A stretch of DNA of 57,244 nt from Actinomycetota bacterium (GTDB lineage: Bacteria > Actinomycetota > Actinomycetes > Nanopelagicales > Nanopelagicaceae), in assembly GCA_009702965.1 (NCBI GenBank), contig WLHB01000004.1:1-57244 (forward strand), in the 5' to 3' direction. The notes beneath the pieces were generated by a model. That model made no database searches and was not told the DNA's origin. It saw nothing but the letters and a program-made list of their open reading frames with translations. Made by a program: the position numbers and the translations under genes. Of the stretch, positions 17,977-24,838 are shown one piece after another; within the stretch, counting starts at the first letter, position 1, and every line of letters begins with the position of its first letter.

Positions 17977-18782
17977 TCGTTTCCACGAAGAATTGCGATC
18001 AAGCGAAGCATCTCAAGGTAGAGCCAGACCAAGGTAACCATCAAACCAAACGCTGCGCGCCATGATTCAATCTGTGGCACTCCGCTCTTAATTGCACGAT
18101 CAATCTGATCTAGATCCATCACGATAAAGAGTGAAGCAAGAACAACTCCACCTGCTGCGAGAATAAGTCCGAGCCCACCAACGTTATAAAGACCGCCGGG
18201 TGTACCCATAAAGCTTGCAAGCATGCTTACGAGAGCTAAACCAATGTAACCAATAAGCGCACCAAACATTACGCGCTGGAACTTAGGTGTCACACGAATA
18301 CGGCCGCTGCGGTATGCAAAGAGCATTCCACCGAATGCGCAGAGTGTTGCAAGAACTGCTTGGCTTGCAATGCCTGGGTATGCCGTCTCAAAGAAACTTG
18401 TAATTGTTCCAAGGAATAAACCTTGGAAGGCAGCGTAGGCAACGACTAGTCCTGGGCGAACCTTCTTGCTAAATGTGTTGACCATGCTGAGGGCAAAACC
18501 ACCGATGAGGCCGATCACAAGCGCGGTACCACCAAAGTTGGCATTCCATGCATAGGCGCCAACAACTAGAAGGACTGCAAAGAGAGAAGCAGTCTTTACA
18601 ACTACATCTTCCATTGTCATGCGGCCTGTCTGCAGTGATGATGCAGATGGGGCTGAATATGTATCCTCTAGGTTCTGTGTTTGCAAACCATTTGAATCCA
18701 TACGGGCAAAACCCTTACCCGAAAATGATCGTGATAAGACTGGATTTGAACTCTTCACTTGAAGCACCTTTCGTGACGCCAC
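17973..18782 (-). CDS. Bax inhibitor-1/YccA family membrane protein
   Basis: 269 residues: a hydrophilic N-terminal tail of about 65 residues, then seven hydrophobic helices, as in the actinobacterial Bax1-I/YccA-like family. The last helices read IGYIGLALVSMLASFMG, LGLILAAGGVVLASLFIVMDLDQID and RAAFGLMVTLVWLYLEMLRLIAIL. The D-x-D pair in the MDLDQID segment is where bacterial homologues have the pH/calcium-sensing acidic pair. GTG 18782 has AGGAA six bases upstream, and TATAAA (18800-18795) is a plausible -10. The physiological role in bacteria is unsettled (calcium leak, membrane proteostasis). Confidence 0.9.
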   Translation of the reverse strand: MASRKVLQVKSSNPVLSRSFSGKGFARMDSNGLQTQNLEDTYSAPSASSLQTGRMTMEDVVVKTASLFAVLLVVGAYAWNANFGGTALVIGLIGGFALSMVNTFSKKVRPGLVVAYAAFQGLFLGTITSFFETAYPGIASQAVLATLCAFGGMLFAYRSGRIRVTPKFQRVMFGALIGYIGLALVSMLASFMGTPGGLYNVGGLGLILAAGGVVLASLFIVMDLDQIDRAIKSGVPQIESWRAAFGLMVTLVWLYLEMLRLIAILRGND

Positions 18783-18928
18783 TAGTTATTCCTATTTATA
18801 CCCCTGTTGCCAGGTAGCACTATTTAAAACCATCCGAACACTTTTTTCATTCCCAATGGTACGGGCTTCGCCTCAAGGTTTTGTTTAGACTTTTAGTCTC
18901 CTGCTGAAGAAGGGGCGGGTGATTCAGG

Positions 18929-18934
18929 TAACCT
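18929..18934 (+). promoter_or_regulatory. Leaderless -10 element of the excalibur lipoprotein gene
   Basis: TAACCT six bases (ctattc) before the GTG start at 18941; no Shine-Dalgarno. A small inverted repeat AGACT/AGTCT (near 18886-18898) lies about 35 bases upstream. Confidence 0.5.
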
Positions 18935-18940
18935 CTATTC

Positions 18941-19771
18941 GTGCTGAAAAAGGGAAAAAGACAGACCCGAGTGCTTTTCATGATTGGAGCACTCGCCTTC
19001 AGTGTTTTCACTCTCTCTGCTTGCACTGTAACTTCTGAAACAGAAAGTGCACCAACCGCAGCCGATACGGTCAATAACTCAGCGGTAGATCAATTCATTG
19101 GAACCGTTACTGGGTATGGCGTGGAATCTCAAGGGTATGGCGGAGATAACGAGAACACTGTCTACGTCGATAACAAGAGAGTGGATTTAGATCTCATCTG
19201 GCCATATTCAGCTGGATGTATGGAGAGAGAACTCGTTCAAGATAAAGCTTTTGCATCAGCACGAGATGCACTCGAAAAGACTCTTCCTATCGGCCAAAGG
19301 GTCTTAGTTGTATTAAGTAACTTTGAAAATGGCGAGTGGGTCGGTGATCGTAGTAAAGGATTTATTCATATTCTCAAAGATAAGGACAACCCTGAAGTCG
19401 CTCCCCCTGCCGATTCAGTGAACGAGCGATTAGTACTAACAGGCTATTGGGTTCCTCACGGAATGGGTATTGAATTCGACGCTTACACTTTCACTGCTAC
19501 CTACGGGAACTTCAATGCTGAATACCTATCGCAGAAACAAGAAGAGTACCTTCCACACATTTTCGAAGCAGGAAACAAAGCTCGCACCAATCAATCTGGT
19601 GCCACACCAATTTGCTCGACCTTAGCTCTCGATTATGAAATTGATACCTTCTATAAAGGATTGTCTTTTTCCCGAGATGAGGAAGAAGAAACTCGCTTGT
19701 GGTGGATTGAGCGTAATAAACCTGTCAACTGTCGCGACGGCGATGGTGACGGAATCTGTTTTGAGCGATAA
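18941..19771 (+). CDS. Lipoprotein with SNase-like middle and C-terminal excalibur motif
   Basis: 276 residues. Signal peptide with lipobox LSAC (C28), so a membrane-anchored extracellular lipoprotein. The middle (about 52-145) looks like a divergent thermonuclease/SNase fold: DQFIGTVTGYGVESQGYG, then VDLDLIWPYSAGCMERE, then LPIGQRVLVVLSNFENGEW, but the catalytic arginines of true nucleases are not obvious. The C-terminus NCRDGDGDGICFER (263-276) is an excalibur calcium-binding motif, often paired with SNase domains. GTG 18941 is supported by TAACCT six bases upstream. It ends two bases from the next, convergent, gene. Confidence 0.65.
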   Translation: MLKKGKRQTRVLFMIGALAFSVFTLSACTVTSETESAPTAADTVNNSAVDQFIGTVTGYGVESQGYGGDNENTVYVDNKRVDLDLIWPYSAGCMERELVQDKAFASARDALEKTLPIGQRVLVVLSNFENGEWVGDRSKGFIHILKDKDNPEVAPPADSVNERLVLTGYWVPHGMGIEFDAYTFTATYGNFNAEYLSQKQEEYLPHIFEAGNKARTNQSGATPICSTLALDYEIDTFYKGLSFSRDEEEETRLWWIERNKPVNCRDGDGDGICFER

Positions 19772-19773
19772 AT

Positions 19774-20706
19774 TTAGTAGGTAAAACGCGTTTCAAATTG
19801 TGTTGTGTAAGGGCCATCAAAGCCTTTCTTTCCCTTGATACAACTATCTCCATACCCAAAGCTGATTTCACGAGTCTCACCCGGGCCAAGTCTGTAAATC
19901 GTTCCGAGGAATGAAGTCCCCTTGCGTCCAGCTTCAATTTGTCCTTGCGACAGCGGCCCATTTGCTACAAAAGCTTCAATCCCGGCAGTGAGAGTAAATT
20001 CAGAGACATTGCGAGCTGTTGCCTTGAGGCTGACACGTTCCGAAGGCCCATCACACGTTGCCTTCACTGCACTCCACTCGAATGCATTTAATTGATTGAG
20101 GGTTTCTAAATTCTCGTCGCTAGGTATCGTAAATACTGTCGATGGTTCACCGACTACCTGGCCCTTCTTGCATCCTTCTCCACCTTCTAGAGAGATCACC
20201 GTAAAACTATCTGGAGGAAGATCTAAGAAAACACCCGAGAGCGGAATCATGAATTTTTCATATGTAGTAACAGGAATCTCGGCTCTGCCAGAGATTGGTG
20301 TATTTCCAGAGTTTCTTACCTCCAGAGTACCTCCCATGTAATAGTCCGTGCAGTCAGTCGTGACAGCCCCATAACTCACACTTACTACCGGTGAAACACT
20401 GGGGGTAGGAGTAGCTGGTTCATTGTTACCGGAGATATTCGGAGTCAGCTCTTTAATTCCACTGGAGATGCTTGAACCATCAAAATTAGCGAACTCAGCA
20501 ATAGAAGAAAACCAAGGCACCTGTAGGAAGATGACAAGTGCGAGGAGTACACCGCTATTAACCTTGTTATTTCTACCGCGACTAAATACGTAGAAGCCGA
20601 GTAATACCGGCCAGAGAAATACATACATTGGTAGACGAATGGCTATATGTAGATTACTAAACTTGCCCCAAGCATTCTCCAACGCACGGATCACCTTAGA
20701 ATTCAT
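19774..20706 (-). CDS. Unrecognised membrane-anchored surface protein
   Basis: 310 residues, family not recognised. Two transmembrane helices (about 25-42, LPMYVFLWPVLLGFYVFS, and 51-68, SGVLLALVIFLQVPWF) are followed by a Pro/Ser/Thr linker (about 97-110, EPATPTPSVSPVV) and two beta-rich extracellular repeats, each with a cysteine pair (C119 with C178 region; C218 with C288 region). Phrases such as LEVRNSGNTPISGRAEIPV and RLGPGETREISFGYG recall Ig-like/CARDB domains. Convergent with the excalibur lipoprotein. An inverted repeat TGCTGA/TCAGCA lies about 20-45 bases upstream of its start. Confidence 0.7.
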   Translation of the reverse strand: MNSKVIRALENAWGKFSNLHIAIRLPMYVFLWPVLLGFYVFSRGRNNKVNSGVLLALVIFLQVPWFSSIAEFANFDGSSISSGIKELTPNISGNNEPATPTPSVSPVVSVSYGAVTTDCTDYYMGGTLEVRNSGNTPISGRAEIPVTTYEKFMIPLSGVFLDLPPDSFTVISLEGGEGCKKGQVVGEPSTVFTIPSDENLETLNQLNAFEWSAVKATCDGPSERVSLKATARNVSEFTLTAGIEAFVANGPLSQGQIEAGRKGTSFLGTIYRLGPGETREISFGYGDSCIKGKKGFDGPYTTQFETRFTY

Positions 20707-20722
20707 AGTGCCTAATATTCTA

Positions 20723-20746
20723 TGCTGATTTTTCCTAGCCTCAGCA
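20723..20746. repeat. Inverted repeat upstream of the 20706 start
   Basis: TGCTGA and TCAGCA separated by 12 bases, 17 to 40 bases before the start codon of the minus-strand gene. The position fits an operator or 5' leader hairpin; no regulator can be named. Confidence 0.3.
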
Positions 20747-20834
20747 GTTCTATCGCTTTAGACTCCAGATTTTTCAAGCTCCGACCAACCCGCGGCGCTA
20801 CATAGGATTTGACTAACGGATTCGTCAGAGTTGA

Positions 20835-21626
20835 CTATTTCTTGCATAAGGAGATTTCAATAACCGGTTGCGGGAAAGATTCTCTGATACCAGTGTCGAG
20901 GGGAGAGAGAAAGAGTGGACTTTGAGTTCCTCTGTCGTCGTAACTCCAGTTCTTTTTCGAAAGATTCATCCTCCAATAATATGTCCAACTGCGATCTTTT
21001 ACAGAATTAATCTTATAAATAATTGGCCCAACGTATCGCGGATTTCTAAGATCCGCCTCTGAAATAGAAAACCAGAACTTGCCTTCTCTTAATTCCATTC
21101 GAAATCCACCACGCACTTCTGCATCCCGTGCATAGTTATCGCCACCTAGGAAATTGATATCGTACTTGTATACGAATTTATCTTCCAATTCCTCGCAAGT
21201 GATATTGGTAAACGTCACTGTTGGTTTAATGTAATCTGGCAGACCATCTCCATTTGCATCATTTCTAACCGTTGTATCTGGCTCGGTAACTTCTTCACTC
21301 GGACTACTCGTTGGCTTAACTGACTTTTTAGGTGTTGGGGATGCTGTCTTTGTGACTATCGCAGAAGGCTTCACACTTGGTTTGGTTGTTGGTGAGGGAG
21401 TGTTTGAAGCTACACGAGGCGTCTCTTCCGCAATCGCAGACGGCGACGATACTTCCTTTGTTGGCGCTACCGTGGGCGATGTTGCAGGTGTAGAGATGGG
21501 CGATGACACGGGAGACTCAATCGATAGAGTTTCGCTCTGAGTAGGTGTGCAACGCGAGAGTATCAATATGGATAAGACCACCAATACAAGAATGACGATA
21601 AGAGTCTTCTTGTGATTTGATCTCAC
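20835..21626 (-). CDS. Unrecognised surface protein with Pro/Ser/Thr stalk and calcium-binding loop
   Basis: 263 residues, family not recognised. An N-terminal signal-anchor (8-24, TLIVILVLVVLSILILS) is followed by a low-complexity Pro/Ser/Thr/Lys stalk (about 27-118), a thrombospondin-3/dockerin-like calcium loop DANGDGLPD (123-131), and a beta-rich C-terminal domain (132-263) with two cysteines. C26 is preceded by SR, which does not fit a lipobox. The mucin-like stalk is the kind of segment modified by Pmt O-mannosyltransferases, and a pmt gene is in this window (inference). Confidence 0.7.
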   Translation of the reverse strand: MRSNHKKTLIVILVLVVLSILILSRCTPTQSETLSIESPVSSPISTPATSPTVAPTKEVSSPSAIAEETPRVASNTPSPTTKPSVKPSAIVTKTASPTPKKSVKPTSSPSEEVTEPDTTVRNDANGDGLPDYIKPTVTFTNITCEELEDKFVYKYDINFLGGDNYARDAEVRGGFRMELREGKFWFSISEADLRNPRYVGPIIYKINSVKDRSWTYYWRMNLSKKNWSYDDRGTQSPLFLSPLDTGIRESFPQPVIEISLCKK

Positions 21627-21827
21627 TTCTACTCCTTACATTCTTCGTTAACGACTGAGTACCAAATAAAGGGAAAGCCGCAGCTAGAACCTTCTTGGCT
21701 CTCTTTCCAAATGGTAGCCAATTGAGCTGGAAATTAGAATAAAAGAATGCAGATCTAACCAGTCTTAAATTCACTCGCGGAGGCCGGAGAAGTAGCAGTT
21801 ACCTTCAAAGGTAACTCTCTGTGCGGA
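21627..21827. other. 201-base intergenic region
   Basis: Downstream of the SHOCT gene and upstream of the stalk-protein gene, both on the minus strand. Contains the hairpin 21797-21816 next to the SHOCT stop and, near 21640, AAGGAG before the downstream start (GTGAGATCAAATCAC). A possible -10 TTATTC/TATTCT lies near 21735. No further coding frame is convincing. Confidence 0.4.
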
Positions 21828-21834
21828 TCACAGA
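21797..21834 (-). repeat. Two adjacent stem-loops, the first containing the SHOCT stop codon
   Basis: On the minus strand TCTGTG-ATCCG-CACAGA (21834-21818) is followed after one base by AGTTACCTT-TG-AAGGTAACT (21816-21797), both perfect. The TGA stop of the SHOCT gene (21830-21828) is within the first hairpin. No T-run follows, so this is not a textbook intrinsic terminator. Confidence 0.5.
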
Positions 21835-22487
21835 CCGAGAATTTGTCGCTTCTTAATGTCGAATTCCTCTTGAGTAATCAAACCCTTCTTGAGGAGATCT
21901 CCCAATCGCTCCACCTGATCTATCGCCTCTCTAGAATTAACGTGTGATGGCTGCATGCCCGAACTCCGCGAGGGAACAAACATCTGAGCGGTAGAAGGAT
22001 TTTGGCCAACGCTGGTCGATTTCTGATTTTCTGAGCGGACTGTAACAAAGGTAAGTATCGCCCCAAGTATCCCAAGGAAAATGCCGATAAACCGGAGATA
22101 TGAACCTGTTTCAAAAAAGAGAGATTCGAAAGAAGTCCCTGGCATGTAGTTGGGAATGAATAACATTGGCAAAATCCAGTACTGAAAGAATCCACGTATT
22201 CCAAAGTCGAATAGATACTCGAGATCTCGAATTATGGCCAAAACTCCAAACAAGAATTGAACAATGTAAACTGATATTACGGAAATTGCAGCTACTACTC
22301 TTTTGCCTACCAAGAATATGGGTGGTGCCAAAAGAGTAATCTGAATAAGAGTTGTCCCCATCCCAACGTAAAAGAGCCAATTCAGTTGATACTCGTCTCG
22401 AAAAATAAATGAAGTATCCTGGATAAAAGAGATTGCGAAAATGCCTGAGGCTGCTGCAAAAAGAGCTCTTGGAAAAGTAGGGGTCAC
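21828..22487 (-). CDS. SHOCT-domain membrane protein
   Basis: 219 residues: four hydrophobic helices (about 7-24, 37-60, 64-87, 130-150), a polar linker (152-185), and a C-terminal SHOCT motif IDQVERLGDLLKKGLITQEEF (189-209). SHOCT segments are short oligomerisation or tethering helices found at protein ends; the biological role is unknown. GTG 22487 lies two bases after the aldehyde dehydrogenase stop, so it is the third gene of that operon, although its function need not be metabolic. Its stop codon is inside a hairpin. Confidence 0.75.
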   Translation of the reverse strand: MTPTFPRALFAAASGIFAISFIQDTSFIFRDEYQLNWLFYVGMGTTLIQITLLAPPIFLVGKRVVAAISVISVYIVQFLFGVLAIIRDLEYLFDFGIRGFFQYWILPMLFIPNYMPGTSFESLFFETGSYLRFIGIFLGILGAILTFVTVRSENQKSTSVGQNPSTAQMFVPSRSSGMQPSHVNSREAIDQVERLGDLLKKGLITQEEFDIKKRQILGL

Positions 22488-22489
22488 TG

Positions 22490-23911
22490 TTATTTTCCGT
22501 TGATCCGTGCACCGTTAAGTTCGGCGGATCCGTCTTGAAGCACAGGTGAGAGATATCTCTGAGGGAAATTTTGATAGGTAACTGGCCTGCGAAAACGCAG
22601 AATCGCCTTAGCCCCAACAGAGGTGAATAACGGATTGGTGGAAGCGGGATATGGCCCGCCATGGTGCATCGCCCACGTAACTGCCAATCCAGTTGGCCAT
22701 TGATTCCACACGATGCGGCCACTGATACGTTCCAAATGTGAAATCAGCAGAGAAAGATCCATGGGATCACTTTCAGTAGCGTGAATTCCACTGGTGAGCG
22801 TGCCCGAGAAAGATTCTGCAACTTTGAGCAATTCAGCAGAATCTGAGCAATCTACAACTACCGCAGTTGGTCCAAATACTTCTCGGCGAGCACTTTCTCC
22901 AGCCGCTAAGAAATCTTTTCCTGAAATTGTGTAGACCGATACATTCGTATCTCCACCGTCACTATTTTGGGCGATTAACCTCATCCCAGGCACTTGAGCA
23001 ATCTCATCGCGATTCTTATCGTGCGACTTCACAATATTTGAGTTTAAAAGCTTCTGTGCAGGTGCAACTGATACAAGTGTTGAAAGCTCTGTGTTAATTG
23101 CACTCGCACCATCAACAATTAAAAAGCCAGGCTTAGTACAGAACTGGCCGGCACCCATCGTGATTGAGCCTAGAAATCCTTCAGCAGTTTCTTTCGCTTT
23201 ATCTGACGCTGCAGCACGAGTAACAAAGACAGGGTTAAGGCCACCTAACTCTCCATAGAAAGGAATTGGATTCTCGCGACGATTGGCTACATCAAAGAGC
23301 GCGCGTCCACCATGTGTGGAACCGGTAAATGCAATTGCAGCGGTAAGCGGATGTTCAACTAGAGCTAATCCAGAATCAAAATCTTCGACAAGAGAGATAA
23401 GTCCGGCAGGTGCACCTGCCTTGAGGGCTGCAGCAATCATAATCTCACCCACCATTCGAGAAACACGTGGATGTCCAGGATTAACCTTGATGACAACCGC
23501 ACATCCTGCAGCAAGTGCTGCTGCTGTATCGCCTCCTGCAACTCCGAATGCAAATGGAAAGTTACTCGCACCGAATACACCAACAACACCCAGTGACGTT
23601 GTTTTCAAACGCAAATCAGGACGAGGCGGAGTAAGTGATGCATCTGCGTAATCAATTGTTATATCTAAATATGTTCGATCCTCAACCGCACGAGCCATGA
23701 GGCGTAATTGACCAGTTGTTCGCCCCACTTCGCCAGTCAGGCGCGCCTCAGGAAGATTTGTCTCCTCCATCGCTACCGGAACTAGCTCTGATTTAGCGCT
23801 ATCAAGGGCTTCAGCTATAGATTCTAGGAGAGCCACAATCTTTGCACTCTCCCAATTACGAATCTGCAACCAGGCAGCATGTGCATCTCTGACTTGTCTA
23901 TCCAGTGTCAT
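22490..23911 (-). CDS. Aldehyde dehydrogenase, ketoglutarate-semialdehyde type
   Basis: 473 residues, NAD(P)-dependent aldehyde dehydrogenase. Catalytic Glu E221 (FYGELGGLNPVFV) and catalytic Cys C258 (TMGAGQFCTKPGFL) are present, with FGASNFPFAFGVAGGDTAAAL forming the N-terminal nucleotide region (113-133). FTGSTHGGRALF and AGQFCTKPG are typical of the 2,5-dioxovalerate (alpha-ketoglutarate semialdehyde) dehydrogenase branch. It starts by ATGA overlap with a fumarylacetoacetase-family gene. The pair fits the last two steps of oxidative pentose or sugar-acid breakdown, giving 2-oxoglutarate. Confidence 0.88.
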   Translation of the reverse strand: MTLDRQVRDAHAAWLQIRNWESAKIVALLESIAEALDSAKSELVPVAMEETNLPEARLTGEVGRTTGQLRLMARAVEDRTYLDITIDYADASLTPPRPDLRLKTTSLGVVGVFGASNFPFAFGVAGGDTAAALAAGCAVVIKVNPGHPRVSRMVGEIMIAAALKAGAPAGLISLVEDFDSGLALVEHPLTAAIAFTGSTHGGRALFDVANRRENPIPFYGELGGLNPVFVTRAAASDKAKETAEGFLGSITMGAGQFCTKPGFLIVDGASAINTELSTLVSVAPAQKLLNSNIVKSHDKNRDEIAQVPGMRLIAQNSDGGDTNVSVYTISGKDFLAAGESARREVFGPTAVVVDCSDSAELLKVAESFSGTLTSGIHATESDPMDLSLLISHLERISGRIVWNQWPTGLAVTWAMHHGGPYPASTNPLFTSVGAKAILRFRRPVTYQNFPQRYLSPVLQDGSAELNGARINGK

Positions 23912-24750
23912 ATTAATCTCTCATCTCTTCGGGAGACCAGCATCACTGGATTATTGAGTTCACCTAGAACTCCACCATTTATCTTTACAACATCACCCTC
24001 ATGAAGAGTGAACTCTGCATCAGGAACAATTCCCGTTCCAGTAAAGAGCATCGCCCCCGTTGGCATTGAAAGTGTACGAAAGAGCCAATCAACAAGCTCT
24101 TCAAATCCCCGCTTCATTTGTGCACTAGATGATGAACCTGTAAAGACTTCAGTTCCTTTTCGTTCGACACTAAGCGTGTAAGGAAATACTGCTTCGGCAA
24201 TCTCCCATGATGGAACAATAAAACTACCAATCGTGCAGGCCTTCTCATATGACTTAGCTTGCGGAAGATAGAGAGTATTTTCTCCTTCAATAGACCGCGA
24301 ACTCATATCGTTTCCAATGGTGTATCCAAAGATCTCTTTATGTGAGTTAACAACTAAAACAACTTCAGCCTCCGGCACATCCCAACCAGAGTCACGACGG
24401 ATTCCAACAGGTTCACCGTTAGGAATCACTCTCCATCCCACCGCTTTATAAAAAATCTCCGGTCTATCAGCATCATAGACACGGCTATAGAGATCAGGAA
24501 CGTCAGACTCCTCCATGCGCCCCACTTTGCTTCTTAAGTAGGTAACTCCACATGCCCACACTTCGTGATGAGAATCTATTGGTGCCGCCACATGTGTTGG
24601 CGCTTTCACGGGAGTGTTTGCTGCTTCAATAATTGAGCGTGCTTCTTTTATATCCATAGAGAGCAAATCGGTGAGTGAGTGTTTTATCGAGAAATACTCT
24701 CCGCTGAGTTCAACTAGAAGAGTGTTGTCGCTTTTATAGATTCGTCTCAT
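23908..24750 (-). CDS. FAH-family 2-keto-3-deoxy-sugar-acid dehydratase (probable)
   Basis: 280 residues of the fumarylacetoacetate hydrolase superfamily. VWACGVTYLRSKVGRMEES, DSGWDVPEAEVVLVVNS and GYTIGNDMSSRSIEGENTLY carry the metal-binding acidic residues (E in PEAE, D in GNDMSS region). This is closer to the XylX-type 2-keto-3-deoxy-pentonate dehydratases that pair with ketoglutarate-semialdehyde dehydrogenase than to true FAH. It opens a three-gene operon. TAGGAT lies six bases before ATG 24750 (leaderless), and a second TAGGATT lies 11 bases further upstream. Confidence 0.8.
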   Translation of the reverse strand: MRRIYKSDNTLLVELSGEYFSIKHSLTDLLSMDIKEARSIIEAANTPVKAPTHVAAPIDSHHEVWACGVTYLRSKVGRMEESDVPDLYSRVYDADRPEIFYKAVGWRVIPNGEPVGIRRDSGWDVPEAEVVLVVNSHKEIFGYTIGNDMSSRSIEGENTLYLPQAKSYEKACTIGSFIVPSWEIAEAVFPYTLSVERKGTEVFTGSSSSAQMKRGFEELVDWLFRTLSMPTGAMLFTGTGIVPDAEFTLHEGDVVKINGGVLGELNNPVMLVSRRDERLI

Positions 24751-24756
24751 ACTGGA

Positions 24757-24762
24757 ATCCTA
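24757..24762 (-). promoter_or_regulatory. Leaderless -10 element of the FAH/aldehyde dehydrogenase operon
   Basis: TAGGAT on the minus strand six bases before ATG 24750. A repeated TAGGATT eleven bases upstream could be an alternative -10 or part of an operator. Confidence 0.5.
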
Positions 24763-24816
24763 CAGAAATCCTATAGGGTTATAAAGGTACCAATGAAGAT
24801 AAACCCACTTTTGGAG

Positions 24817-24838
24817 GGCTAAGGCTTAGACCTTAGCC
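24817..24838 (-). repeat. Stem-loop containing the stop codon of the propeller/FN3 gene
   Basis: On the minus strand GGCTAAGG-TCTAAG-CCTTAGCC is a perfect 8-bp stem with a six-base loop; the TAA stop (24835-24833) is in the 5' arm. It is followed by CTCCAAAAG, so there is no T-run. The same arrangement occurs at 21818-21834. Confidence 0.55.

Noticed and set aside
18941-19771. Active secreted nuclease
   Set aside because: An SNase-like fold is suspected, but the catalytic arginine/glutamate pattern is not seen; only the excalibur end and lipobox are firm.
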